Shown here in pieces: positions 1 through 8,332 of a stretch of 64,000 bases of DNA. The stretch's first letter is position 1. Each line of letters opens with the position of its first letter. The position numbers were made by a program, and so were the translations under genes. The stretch lies in assembly GCF_007997385.1 (NCBI RefSeq), contig NZ_VOSC01000033.1, positions 124,775 to 188,774 on the forward strand, read 5' to 3'. The notes under the pieces were generated by a model. It did not search any database. It was not told the origin of the DNA and saw only the letters and a program-made list of their open reading frames with translations. Origin of the DNA: Seonamhaeicola algicola. GTDB taxonomy: Bacteria > Bacteroidota > Bacteroidia > Flavobacteriales > Flavobacteriaceae.

Positions 1-476
1 ATAAACAACATTTTGAACCTGTTATTGAAGGTATGTTGCAAGTTTACAAAAACGGTACAGCTAAATCATTACAAATAAAAGATATTGATATTTGTGGTAA
101 AACTGGTACTGTTGAAAATTTTGCAATAATTGACAGTACAAAAACACAGTTAACAGACCACTCAATTTTTGTGGCATTTGCGCCTAAAGACAATCCTAAA
201 ATTGCCATAGCTGTATTTGTTGAAAACGGTTATTGGGGAAGCAGGTTTGCTGGTAAAGTAGCCAGTTTAATGATTGAAAAACACATTAAAGGCTATACCA
301 CAAGAAAAGATTTAGAAGAATGGCTTTTAAAACACACCTTGAAAAATGAATATGCAAAACCATACTCTGGAGAGCCTTTTAAAATTAATGGTCAAACATC
401 ATTTCAATTAGTTGATGATAATGAGTACAAACGCTTAAAACAACATTTAAACCATATAGAAAGTAACACCCAATAA
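1..476 (+). CDS. mrdA: Penicillin-binding protein 2 (PBP2), C-terminal part
   Basis: Only the C-terminal part of the gene is in the window; the reading frame is open from base 3. The product would be the transpeptidase PBP2, which cross-links peptidoglycan during elongation together with RodA. The visible part includes the KTGT motif (the KTG box of the transpeptidase fold) in the segment DICGKTGTVENF, followed by a typical late segment ending in FVENGYWGSRFAGKVASLM. The SxxK and SxN boxes lie upstream of the window. The stop codon overlaps the start of rodA by one base (TAATG), which suggests translational coupling. The mrdA-rodA pairing is standard and supports the call. Confidence 0.9.
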   Translation, partial: KQHFEPVIEGMLQVYKNGTAKSLQIKDIDICGKTGTVENFAIIDSTKTQLTDHSIFVAFAPKDNPKIAIAVFVENGYWGSRFAGKVASLMIEKHIKGYTTRKDLEEWLLKHTLKNEYAKPYSGEPFKINGQTSFQLVDDNEYKRLKQHLNHIESNTQ

Positions 477-1753
477 TGGTAAGAGACACTAACAGGCATT
501 TTAAATTTGATTGGATAACTATTATTCTGTTTTTATTACTAGTTGGTTTTGGTTGGTTAAACATTTTTTCAGCCTCACATATTGGCGAAACCATAAACTA
601 TTTTGATTTTACACAACCTTTTGGCAAACAACTGGCTTTTATATTTTTAACCTTTATTTTAATTATTTTACTACTAGCTATTGATGCTAAATTTTATGAA
701 CGCTTTTCTAGTGTTATTTATATTTTTTCAATGATATCATTACTAGGTTTATTCCTGTTTGGTAAAAATGTAAATGGAGCCACATCATGGTATGGTATTG
801 GTGGCATGACACTACAACCCAGTGAATTTGCAAAAGCCGCCACAGCCTTAGCTGTTGCCAAATACATTAGCGATTTAAATACTGATATTAAAAGGTTTAA
901 AGACCAACTTAGAACATTTGCTATTATTATTACACCTGCTATTTTGGTGTTGCTTCAAAATGACACAGGTAGTACTATAGTTTACGGTGCATTCTTTTTT
1001 GTTTTATATCGTGAAGGTTTACCTAAATTTTATTTAGCTATTGGCCTTTCGGTTATTATTTTGGCAATTTTAGCTTTAAAATTTGGCGCCGTGGCAACTA
1101 TAGTAATTGCTACTATTTTAATTTTAATCTATTACTTTTTTAACAAAAAAACCTTCAACTTAATACAAACATTATTCATATTACTTTTAGCATCTGGTTT
1201 AAGTTTGGGTATTAATTTTTTCTACAAAAGTATATTAAAACCACATCAGCAAGACAGAATAAGCTTATGGCTTAGATTAGAAAAAGATCCTGCCAAGTTA
1301 GAAGCTATGAAAAAAACATTTGCATACAACTTAAACGAATCTGAAAAAGCCATACGCTCTGGCGGATTTAAAGGTAAAGGTTTTCTTGAAGGCACCAGAA
1401 CTACAGGAAAATTTGTACCTGAACAGCATACCGATTATATTTTTAGTACCGTTGGTGAAGAATGGGGGTTTTTAGGCACATCATTTGTAGTTATTGTTTT
1501 TGTATTACTACTACTTAGAATATTACACCTAGCCGAATTACAAAAATCTCAATTTAGCCGCGTTTACGGTTATAGCGTAGCATCTATTATTTTCATTCAC
1601 TTTTTTATAAATGTTGGCATGGTTATGGGCTTAATACCTACCATTGGTATTCCACTACCCATGTTTAGTTATGGTGGCTCTGGGCTATGGGCCTTCACAA
1701 TTCTAATTTTTATATTTATAAAACTAGATTCTAACAGAATTAATGAGTGGTAG
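476..1753 (+). CDS. rodA: Rod shape-determining peptidoglycan polymerase RodA
   Basis: SEDS-family integral membrane glycosyltransferase that polymerises lipid II during cell elongation, partnered with PBP2 encoded immediately upstream. The 425-residue product is very hydrophobic with about ten membrane segments. It carries the conserved family segments HTDYIFSTVGEEWG (with the catalytic-type Asp) and, near residues 395-403, PMFSYGGSG. The start overlaps the mrdA stop by one base. The length is at the usual size for flavobacterial RodA. An FtsW assignment is less likely because of the PBP2 neighbour and the absence of other division genes. Confidence 0.95.
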   Translation: MVRDTNRHFKFDWITIILFLLLVGFGWLNIFSASHIGETINYFDFTQPFGKQLAFIFLTFILIILLLAIDAKFYERFSSVIYIFSMISLLGLFLFGKNVNGATSWYGIGGMTLQPSEFAKAATALAVAKYISDLNTDIKRFKDQLRTFAIIITPAILVLLQNDTGSTIVYGAFFFVLYREGLPKFYLAIGLSVIILAILALKFGAVATIVIATILILIYYFFNKKTFNLIQTLFILLLASGLSLGINFFYKSILKPHQQDRISLWLRLEKDPAKLEAMKKTFAYNLNESEKAIRSGGFKGKGFLEGTRTTGKFVPEQHTDYIFSTVGEEWGFLGTSFVVIVFVLLLLRILHLAELQKSQFSRVYGYSVASIIFIHFFINVGMVMGLIPTIGIPLPMFSYGGSGLWAFTILIFIFIKLDSNRINEW

Positions 1754-1771
1754 CCAAAAACACATTTTAAA

Positions 1772-2386
1772 ATGAAACAACTTTTCCTACTATGTTTAGT
1801 TATATTGTTAATTTTTAGTTGCACTACAACTAAAAACACATTTAGTAAAAGTGACATATACTTAATTAACCAAAATAGCAGCTCAACACCAATGCGTGTT
1901 TATAAAATTACCAATAAAAATGATTCTATTGTATTACGTACAAAAAGCACCTATATAAAACCTAACCCAAAAGACAGCTTACAACAAAAGTTTATAAAAA
2001 GACTGTTTGCAACCGTTAGAGATAGTATGAGTTTAGGCGTTGGTATTGCTGCACCGCAAGTTGGAGTATTAAAAAACATCATTTGGGTGCAACGTTTTGA
2101 TAAAGAAAATATACCTTTTGAAGTATATTTAAACCCGCGCATAACAAACTACTCAAAAAAAACACAAACTGTTAGAGAAGGTTGTTTATCAATACCCAAT
2201 AGAACTGATACTTTAAGCAGTCGTTCATTTTCTATAAACATTGAATATGACACGCCTAATGCCGAACATAAAACCGAAACAATAAGCGGTTTTACATCGG
2301 TTATTTTTCAACATGAAATAGATCATTTAAACGGTATTTTGTATTTAGATCATCTTAAAAAAGACCTAAAAAATGATAGTAATTAA
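1772..2386 (+). CDS. Peptide deformylase-like lipoprotein
   Basis: The 204-residue product carries all three peptide deformylase motifs: GVGIAAPQVG (motif 1, GxGxAAPQ), EGCLSIP (motif 2, with the metal-ligand Cys) and QHEIDHLNG (motif 3, HExxH). Deformylases remove the formyl group from nascent proteins in the cytoplasm. Here, however, the first 16 residues are a hydrophobic signal followed by Cys17 in a lipobox-like context (LIFSC), and about 50 extra residues precede the catalytic domain. The protein is therefore probably exported and lipid-anchored, and may act on another formylated or amide substrate. It starts 18 bases after rodA and overlaps the next gene by 14 bases. The catalytic fold is certain; the physiological role is not. 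Confidence 0.8.
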   Translation: MKQLFLLCLVILLIFSCTTTKNTFSKSDIYLINQNSSSTPMRVYKITNKNDSIVLRTKSTYIKPNPKDSLQQKFIKRLFATVRDSMSLGVGIAAPQVGVLKNIIWVQRFDKENIPFEVYLNPRITNYSKKTQTVREGCLSIPNRTDTLSSRSFSINIEYDTPNAEHKTETISGFTSVIFQHEIDHLNGILYLDHLKKDLKNDSN

Positions 2387-2780
2387 GCCTATTAAAGCTA
2401 TTAACACCATTGCTATTAGGCATGAGGTTATGTGGCCTAATAAACCCCAAGCCTACGTTGTATTACCTAATGATAATGAAGGCTTACATTTTGGATTATT
2501 TTTAAACCAAACCTTAGTTTCGGTAGTATCTTTATTTACTGAAGAAAACACACTTCAGTTTAGAAAATTTGCAACCTTACAAGCACACCAAGGCAAAGGC
2601 TACGGCTCACAATTACTTACACATGTTTTTGAATATGCTAATAAGAAACATTATAAAAAAATATGGTGTAATGCTAGAAAAGATAAAACTACCTTTTATG
2701 AAAGATTTGGATTAAAAGAAACCAGTGAAACTTTTGTAAAGGGCGGCATTACCTATGTTATAATGACACGAAACTTTTAG
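2373..2780 (+). CDS. GNAT family N-acetyltransferase
   Basis: A 135-residue single-domain acetyltransferase of the GCN5-related family. The acetyl-CoA pyrophosphate-binding motif A is visible as LQAHQGKGYGSQLLTHVF (Q/RxxGxG/A pattern). This is followed by KIWCNARKDKTTFYERFGLKE, where the Y-E-R-F-G-F-like segment is typical of the C-terminal half of the fold. The ATG lies inside the end of the deformylase-like gene (14-base overlap), so the two are probably co-translated. The acceptor substrate cannot be read from the sequence. It converges with gldC, whose stop codon lies directly next to its own. Confidence 0.85.
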   Translation: MIVIKPIKAINTIAIRHEVMWPNKPQAYVVLPNDNEGLHFGLFLNQTLVSVVSLFTEENTLQFRKFATLQAHQGKGYGSQLLTHVFEYANKKHYKKIWCNARKDKTTFYERFGLKETSETFVKGGITYVIMTRNF

Positions 2781-3116
2781 CTATTTTTTTAATTCTAGTT
2801 TTTCAGCAAAATAATCACAAAAATCTTTCATGGTAGCCGTCATTTTTTCGTCTTGGGTAGCTCTGTTAAAAGTATCACTCATAGATACTAGAGTTTGATG
2901 AAAAAATACTTTCATTTCATCAACAGGCATATCTTTAGTCCACAAATCTATACGTAAAGATTCTTGAGCTTTAGAGTCCCAAACACTTAACATCATAGCT
3001 TTGGCTTGTTCGTTATTAATACCGCCATCTTGCGCAGACCATGATAGTTTTTCGGGCACACGGTTTTCGTCTAATTCAACATTCAATTCTATTTTAGAGG
3101 TATGTGTTTTTGCCAT
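2781..3116 (-). CDS. gldC: Gliding motility protein GldC
   Basis: A 111-residue protein matching GldC, a small protein needed for efficient gliding in Bacteroidetes. It lacks a signal peptide and transmembrane segments. It begins MAKTHTSKIELNVELDENRVPEK and contains the segment LSWSAQDGGI, features I recognise from flavobacterial GldC. Its start codon lies next to and overlaps the stop codon of gldB on the same strand by one base. The gldB-gldC order is conserved in flavobacteria and strongly supports the call. Confidence 0.9.
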   Translation of the reverse strand: MAKTHTSKIELNVELDENRVPEKLSWSAQDGGINNEQAKAMMLSVWDSKAQESLRIDLWTKDMPVDEMKVFFHQTLVSMSDTFNRATQDEKMTATMKDFCDYFAEKLELKK

Positions 3117-4096
3117 TATTTTTTAGGTTTAAACTTTGTGTTATTAAAAATTTCTTCGGGGCTTGTTATTAACATTTTTTTTAAAGTCACTTCATTTTGC
3201 TTCATATAAGCTTTTACTATTTGCCAACCAATATATTGGCCTAATCTACCAGGTGAATTGGCGTCTATACCTTCTAAGTAAAACTTAGTAAATGGCGCCG
3301 GATTTATAAAACGACTAGGCAATTTAGCATCGGTACTAAAAAGTAACTCACGCTCAACAAAATAGCGCCAAACATCACTTTCATTTGCCGCAGCCCAATT
3401 TAACTGAGCTTGGGTATACCCCATACGCTGCGCTTCGGTTTTAAAAGGTAAAACAACATCTTTAAAGTAAAGTTGTTTTCCAAAATAAATCATTTCATCA
3501 AGTAAAGTTTTATTTGCCGCTTGATAAATGTACTTTTTAGCGTATTCAGTAGCCAAATCTACCACCACTTGCTCCTTTACTAAATTAGCTGTAATAAACC
3601 GTGGTATATTGGTGTAAAACTCATGAGTGTTTCCTAAGTAATTATCTAAAGCTATTATGGCAATTGTATCAGTAACAATTACTTTATTACGATAATCAAC
3701 ATCACTTGTGGTTGTTATTATTCGTGGCGGATTAAACTCAGGAAAATAGTATTTTAAATGATTAAAAAGCGCCTCAATTTCAGCTTCCGTAGTTTTAAAA
3801 TCACCAAACGTTTTATCAACCTCATTACATAACATTTGCTGTAAAGTATCGTTTGCTTTTGCTATATAAAACGAGTCTGTAAACTTTTCATTAAACATAA
3901 ACGGATACGCCTTTTTTAACGTACCTAAATTAGATGCATTAGTTTTGGCAAAATACGTATCAAACCTTTCAACTTCAATATTGGTATTAATTTTTGCTAT
4001 GGTGTTTTCTAGCGCATTTTCTTGTTTACACGAAACAGCAAACATTACAACAAGTAAAATCAATAAAAAACAATTCTTACAAAACTTAGGCAGCAT
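3116..4096 (-). CDS. gldB: Gliding motility lipoprotein GldB
   Basis: A 326-residue lipoprotein required for gliding and linked to the type IX secretion machinery. The N-terminus is a hydrophobic signal ending in FAVSC, with Cys23 as the probable lipidated residue. The mature part is soluble and acidic/basic mixed. The segment NSPGRLGQYIGWQIVKAYMKQN near the C-terminus resembles the family. It is the first gene of the gldB-gldC pair and is divergent from nadE across a 74-base gap that must hold both promoters. Confidence 0.9.
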   Translation of the reverse strand: MLPKFCKNCFLLILLVVMFAVSCKQENALENTIAKINTNIEVERFDTYFAKTNASNLGTLKKAYPFMFNEKFTDSFYIAKANDTLQQMLCNEVDKTFGDFKTTEAEIEALFNHLKYYFPEFNPPRIITTTSDVDYRNKVIVTDTIAIIALDNYLGNTHEFYTNIPRFITANLVKEQVVVDLATEYAKKYIYQAANKTLLDEMIYFGKQLYFKDVVLPFKTEAQRMGYTQAQLNWAAANESDVWRYFVERELLFSTDAKLPSRFINPAPFTKFYLEGIDANSPGRLGQYIGWQIVKAYMKQNEVTLKKMLITSPEEIFNNTKFKPKK

Positions 4097-4123
4097 AAAT
4101 TTTTATTAATAGAGTGTTTGGTT

Positions 4124-4131
4124 TATTTTTG
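4124..4131 (+). promoter_or_regulatory. Possible -7 box for nadE
   Basis: TATTTTTG fits the Bacteroidetes -7 consensus TAnnTTTG and lies about 40 bases upstream of the nadE ATG, inside the gldB-nadE divergent gap. No clear TTG -33 element is seen at the usual distance, so the call is weak. Confidence 0.3.
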
Positions 4132-4170
4132 TTTACAAAGGTACTATTCTTAGAATTAAATTCATTTAAT

Positions 4171-4959
4171 ATGCAAACAGAAAAAGTTGTTAAACATATT
4201 GTAAATTGGCTAAAAAACTACGCTACTAATGCTGGTGTAAATGGTTTTGTTGTTGGTGTATCTGGCGGAATAGACTCTGCAGTTACATCTACTTTATGTG
4301 CTGAAACCGGTTTAAAAGTTTTAGTTGTTGAAATGCCTATACACCAAGCTGAAAGCCACGTAAGTAGAGCACAAGAACATATTACACAACTAAAAAAACG
4401 CTACAATAATGTGAGCGACACAAGAGCCGATTTAACACCTGTTTTTGATGAGTTTAAAACCGAAGTATCTTTAGACGGAGACCAAGCTATTGTTGATATG
4501 GCATTAGCAAATACCCGTGCTCGTTTACGCATGACAACCTTATACTACTATGCTGGTTTATATAAACTTTTAGTTGCCGGCACTGGCAATAAAGTAGAAG
4601 ATTTTGGTGTTGGCTTTTATACAAAATATGGCGATGGCGGTGTTGATTTGAGCCCTATTGCCGACCTTTTAAAATCTGAAGTATACACCATTGGAGACTT
4701 TTTAAAAGTACCTGAATCAATTATGAAAGCTGCACCAAGCGATGGTTTATTTGGTGATGCAAGAAGTGACGAAGACCAAATTGGTGCTTCATATCCTGAA
4801 CTAGAATGGGCAATGCAAATGGATGATGAAGGCAAAACAGATAGCGATTTTGAAGGTAGAAAACTTGAAGTTTTTAAAATTTATAAACGTTTTAACCGTA
4901 GTAACAAACACAAAATGGTACCAATACCAGTTTGTACCATTCCTGACGATTTGAAGTAA
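4171..4959 (+). CDS. nadE: NH3-dependent NAD+ synthetase
   Basis: Catalyses the last step of NAD synthesis, ATP-dependent amidation of nicotinate adenine dinucleotide. The PP-loop motif VSGGIDSAV is near residue 30-38 and the NaAD-binding region includes GTGNKVEDFGVGFYTKYGDGG. At 262 residues the protein has only the synthetase domain and no glutaminase domain, so it would use ammonia. The ATG at 4171 was chosen over the upstream in-frame ATG at 4114, because the latter would add a hydrophobic tail that overlaps the promoter region and is not part of the family. It is the first gene after the gldB/nadE divergent gap. Confidence 0.95.
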   Translation: MQTEKVVKHIVNWLKNYATNAGVNGFVVGVSGGIDSAVTSTLCAETGLKVLVVEMPIHQAESHVSRAQEHITQLKKRYNNVSDTRADLTPVFDEFKTEVSLDGDQAIVDMALANTRARLRMTTLYYYAGLYKLLVAGTGNKVEDFGVGFYTKYGDGGVDLSPIADLLKSEVYTIGDFLKVPESIMKAAPSDGLFGDARSDEDQIGASYPELEWAMQMDDEGKTDSDFEGRKLEVFKIYKRFNRSNKHKMVPIPVCTIPDDLK

Positions 4960-4964
4960 ATTTG
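4932..4964 (+). promoter_or_regulatory. Candidate promoter of the NarL-type regulator
   Basis: A TTG at 4932-4934 and an exact TAnnTTTG box (TAAATTTG, 4957-4964) are separated by 22 bases. The -7 box overlaps the nadE stop codon. This would give a leader of about 85 bases for the regulator at 5056. The leader contains a direct repeat, ATCTCTCAA, at 5003-5011 and 5022-5030. Confidence 0.4.
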
Positions 4965-5055
4965 TTAAATTATAAATAAATTACTACTTTTACCGATGCA
5001 TAATCTCTCAATGTAATTATTATCTCTCAAAAAGTTATGCAAAAACAACCACATT

Positions 5056-5688
5056 ATGATAAAATTATTAATAGCAGACAACCATCCTATCACCAGAAAG
5101 GGACTTGAAGTTCTTTTTTCTGCGTCTCCCAACATTAAGATTGTTGGTAGTGTTGATGACGGCGAAGCCGTATTAGATTTCATTAAGAAGAATCCAGTAG
5201 ATATTCTTTTAACTGAAACAGATCTTCCTAAGTTAAATGGATTAACCATTTTGCGCCATTTAAAAAATGAGCAATCTGAGGTTAAAACCATACTATTTAG
5301 CGGGCAACCAGAAGAAGTTTATGCCATAAATGCCATTAAAGCTGGCGCTTCGGGTTACATTTCAAAAACTGTAAACGTTATTACAATAAGTGAAGCCATT
5401 ACCAAAGTGTATGATGGTGGTATTTATTTAAGTAACGAGTTAACACAACAACTTGCCTTTGGCAACCGTGTTGGCAGAAGCAGTGGTACTTTTTACAAAA
5501 AATTATCAACTAGAGAAGCTGAAGTTTTAAAACTTTTAACCATTGGTAAAAAGAACAAAGAAATTTCAAAAGAGCTTGACATTAACGAAAAAACGGTTAG
5601 TACTTACAAAGCGCGTTTAATGCGTAAATTAAAAGTTACTAATTTAGTTGATTTAGTTAACCAAGCTAAACTAGCAGACCAATTATAA
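5056..5688 (+). CDS. NarL/FixJ-type response regulator with Glu at the phosphoacceptor position
   Basis: A 210-residue regulator with an N-terminal receiver domain (about 1-120) and a C-terminal LuxR-type helix-turn-helix (about 145-205, containing LSTREAEVLKLLTIGKKNKE and KTVSTYKARLMRKL). In the receiver, the acidic pocket residue D8 and the switch Ser and Lys (ILFSG, GYISK) are present. The normal phosphoacceptor Asp is replaced by Glu54 in LLTETDLP, the residue four before the conserved Pro. This should mimic or bypass phosphorylation. No histidine kinase is adjacent. It converges with dnaG and the two stop ends overlap by six bases. Target genes are unknown. Confidence 0.88.
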   Translation: MIKLLIADNHPITRKGLEVLFSASPNIKIVGSVDDGEAVLDFIKKNPVDILLTETDLPKLNGLTILRHLKNEQSEVKTILFSGQPEEVYAINAIKAGASGYISKTVNVITISEAITKVYDGGIYLSNELTQQLAFGNRVGRSSGTFYKKLSTREAEVLKLLTIGKKNKEISKELDINEKTVSTYKARLMRKLKVTNLVDLVNQAKLADQL

Positions 5689-7641
5689 AACTCTGTTTAG
5701 CTTTCTAGATAATAACATTTTTAAGCCTGAGTATTCTTTAACCTCTTCAAGAATATTTCTGTTTACATTACCTTTGTTTTGTAAAGTTTCTTGTTGAAAC
5801 TCTTTGACCTTTTGGTCTATTAAAAAGCAACGCAGGCTTAAAATTGTTTCACTTACTAGTTGAGCAACACTATCTTTTTTTTCTTTGGGGTAAATTTCAA
5901 CCCTATTCCAATCTGCAAGTGCATGCTTTTCATCGTCCATTAAAATAGTAGTAATGGCATTTGATGTATCTTGATCTACACTGTTTATAAACGTTCTTAA
6001 ATCAAAATTTTCATTTTGGTTAAGGTTATCTATTACTGTATAATAGATGTCTTTAAACTGTGCATTTGAAAATTGCATTTCGTCATCCTGTAAATCTAAA
6101 AACACCTTTTCAAAAACGCGTGCTTGTTGTATTACGGGTTCTAAAATTAAATCTCCTTTGTCATTTTCTTTTAAAACTAAATCTTCAAAATCTTCAGTTC
6201 TATCACCATAAAGCAATAAAATTTCAATAATTTTTCGTTCTAATAAATATTGAACATCAACCTTTTTTACTGGTTGCTGGTGCTTTATTACTTCAAAAGC
6301 TTTTTGCTGTTGTTTTACTTGCTTGCCTTGATCTTGCTGTTCTTTTTTATCTATTTGTGCCAAAGTACTAAATAATACTTCTTCACTAATATCCATTATT
6401 CTGGCACACTCTTGTATGTAAATTTCTTTTTTAATTCTATCAGGAATTTTAGAAATACTATTTACAATATCTCTAACAGTTTCGGCTTTTTTTATAGGGT
6501 CGTCCTTACTATCTTGGTGTAAAATATTGGCTTTAAACTGTATAAAATCTTTAGCATTATTTGTTAAATACTCGGTTAATTCTTCTAAGGTATTTTGTTT
6601 AGCAAAACTATCAGGGTCTTCGCCTTCAGGAAAGCTACACACCTTTACATTCATACCTTGTTCTAAAATTAAATCTATGCCTCTTAACGATGCGCGCATA
6701 CCTGCAGCATCGCCATCAAATAAAACAGTAATATTTTTAGTAAGCCTATTTATTAGCCTAATTTGCTCTGAAGTTAATGCAGTACCTGATGATGATACTA
6801 CATTTTTTATGCCTGTTTGATGAAATTGAATAACATCAGTATAGCCTTCTACTAAATAACAATTATCTTCTTTTGAAATACTTTGTTTGGCGTTATAAAT
6901 ACCGTAAAGTACTTTACTTTTATGATAGATATCGCTTTCAGGAGAATTTAGATATTTAGCCGCTTTTTTATCATTAGTAAGTATGCGACCACCAAAACCT
7001 AAAACGCGCCCACTCATACTTTTTATAGGAAACATAACACGCCCTTTAAACCTATCAAAATGTTTATCTGGCTTTACAATAGTAAGTCCTGTTTTTTCCA
7101 AATATTCAATATTGTAGCCATTTTTTAAAGCTTCATCAGTAAAGGCTTGCCACTTATCTAAGGAGTAACCAAGGTTGAATTTTTTTATAGTTTCATCGGT
7201 AAAACCGCGCTCTTTAAAATAACTTAACCCAATAGATTTCCCTTGGTCTGTTTTGGTAAGTATGCGCTGAAAATAATTATTTGCAAATTCACTAACTAAA
7301 TACAAGCTTTCACGCTCATTAGCGGCTTCTTTTTGCTCATTACTTTGCTGGGTTTCTTCAATTTCAATGTTATACTTTTTGGCCAAATATTTTATGGCTT
7401 CAGGATATGTAAAGTGTTCGTGTTCCATTAAAAAGGCAACAACATTACCGCCTTTACCGGTACTAAAATCTTTCCAAATTTGTTTTACCGGAGACACCAT
7501 AAAACTTGGGGTACGCTCATCACTAAAGGGGCTAAGTCCTTTAAAATTGCTACCTGCTTTTTTTAGGTTTACAAAATCGCCTATAACCTCTTCTACTCTA
7601 GCGGTTTCAAAAACATGATCTATGGAAGCTGCTGAAATCAA
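5683..7641 (-). CDS. dnaG: DNA primase DnaG (zinc-ligand-free form)
   Basis: Synthesises RNA primers at the replication fork. The 652-residue protein has the primase N-terminal domain, a catalytic TOPRIM core (YLVEGYTDVIQFHQTG and VLFDGDAAGMRASLRG, with the EGxxD and DGDxAG acidic motifs) and a long helicase-binding C-terminus. The CHC2 zinc-finger region aligns well with the family in the segments ETARVEEVIGDFVNLKK and GKGGNVVAFLMEHEHFTYPE. However, the four zinc ligands are replaced: S37, S40, D58 and T61 stand where Cys, His, Cys and Cys are normally found. I have an impression that this also occurs in other flavobacteria, but could not check. The downstream end overlaps the convergent response regulator. 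Confidence 0.95.
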   Translation of the reverse strand: MISAASIDHVFETARVEEVIGDFVNLKKAGSNFKGLSPFSDERTPSFMVSPVKQIWKDFSTGKGGNVVAFLMEHEHFTYPEAIKYLAKKYNIEIEETQQSNEQKEAANERESLYLVSEFANNYFQRILTKTDQGKSIGLSYFKERGFTDETIKKFNLGYSLDKWQAFTDEALKNGYNIEYLEKTGLTIVKPDKHFDRFKGRVMFPIKSMSGRVLGFGGRILTNDKKAAKYLNSPESDIYHKSKVLYGIYNAKQSISKEDNCYLVEGYTDVIQFHQTGIKNVVSSSGTALTSEQIRLINRLTKNITVLFDGDAAGMRASLRGIDLILEQGMNVKVCSFPEGEDPDSFAKQNTLEELTEYLTNNAKDFIQFKANILHQDSKDDPIKKAETVRDIVNSISKIPDRIKKEIYIQECARIMDISEEVLFSTLAQIDKKEQQDQGKQVKQQQKAFEVIKHQQPVKKVDVQYLLERKIIEILLLYGDRTEDFEDLVLKENDKGDLILEPVIQQARVFEKVFLDLQDDEMQFSNAQFKDIYYTVIDNLNQNENFDLRTFINSVDQDTSNAITTILMDDEKHALADWNRVEIYPKEKKDSVAQLVSETILSLRCFLIDQKVKEFQQETLQNKGNVNRNILEEVKEYSGLKMLLSRKLNRVL

Positions 7642-7706
7642 TTCACAAAATTTAAAATGTTTGTAAAAATACTATTTATGAATTGATTTGTGAAATGAAA
7701 ATCAAT

Positions 7707-7724
7707 TTACCAATCGTTCGGTAA
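7707..7724. promoter_or_regulatory. TetR-type operator, upstream copy
   Basis: An 18-base imperfect inverted repeat, TTACCAATCGTTCGGTAA, lies 26 bases before the TetR start. Its right half is identical to the right half of the perfect repeat at 8333-8350. The two together suggest a binding site for the regulator encoded between them, giving autoregulation here. Confidence 0.6.
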
Positions 7725-7737
7725 TTAAATTTTTTTA

Positions 7738-7745
7738 TATATTTG
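7738..7745 (+). promoter_or_regulatory. Possible -7 box immediately before tetR-like gene
   Basis: TATATTTG is an exact match to the Bacteroidetes -7 consensus and ends only four bases before the ATG at 7750. If used, transcription would start at or just inside the start codon, giving a leaderless or internally started message. No clear TTG -33 element is seen. Confidence 0.35.
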
Positions 7746-7749
7746 CACC

Positions 7750-8313
7750 ATGAGACCACAAAAAGTATTAGATATAGAAATTTTAACAAGCCTAACAAAA
7801 GTATTTAGGGCTAAAGGTTATGAAGGCGCTAGCTTAAAAGATTTATCTGATGCTACTGGTTTAAAAAAAGCAAGTTTATATCACAGATTTCCTAACGGAA
7901 AAAAAGAAATGGCTGAAGCCGTTCTAAACCATATTGATGTATGGGTAAAAGCGCACATATTTCAAGCCTTAAACAACACAGAAAACACTGCTGAAGTTAG
8001 ATTGAAAAATGCACTAAAGGAAGTTAGAAACTTGTACGATAAAGGTAATGAAACCTGTGTTTTGCGTGCCCTATCAATGCAATCTAGCTTAGAACTTTTT
8101 GGCAGTCATATTGAAAGTGCCATGACTGAATGGATTACTGTTTTTACCAAATTTGGTACAGACATAAATTTAACGCCTGAAATTGCAAAAGCCAAAGCTA
8201 TACAAACACTTATAGAAATACAAGGTAGTTTAATTGTATGCAAAGGTTTAAATAACATTGCTCTTTTTGAAAATACACTAAAACATATTGAAAACAATTA
8301 TTTGAAACATTAA
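7750..8313 (+). CDS. TetR/AcrR family transcriptional regulator
   Basis: A 187-residue repressor-type protein. The N-terminal helix-turn-helix (about residues 10-55) reads GYEGASLKDLSDATGLKKAS followed by LYHRFPNGKKEM, a standard TetR DNA-binding segment. The C-terminal ligand-binding region has the TetR_C helical character and a single Cys in ETCVLRALSM. The gene sits between two related 18-base palindromes and upstream of a two-gene operon on the same strand, so it probably represses itself and that operon. The inducer is unknown; a reactive or halogenated small molecule is a guess from the neighbouring hydrolase. Confidence 0.9.
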   Translation: MRPQKVLDIEILTSLTKVFRAKGYEGASLKDLSDATGLKKASLYHRFPNGKKEMAEAVLNHIDVWVKAHIFQALNNTENTAEVRLKNALKEVRNLYDKGNETCVLRALSMQSSLELFGSHIESAMTEWITVFTKFGTDINLTPEIAKAKAIQTLIEIQGSLIVCKGLNNIALFENTLKHIENNYLKH

Positions 8314-8332
8314 AAAATTTTAGTTTAATTTT

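Noticed and set aside
6527-6820. Open frame antisense to dnaG
   Set aside because: It is a shadow of the conserved dnaG coding sequence, with no start signals or family resemblance.
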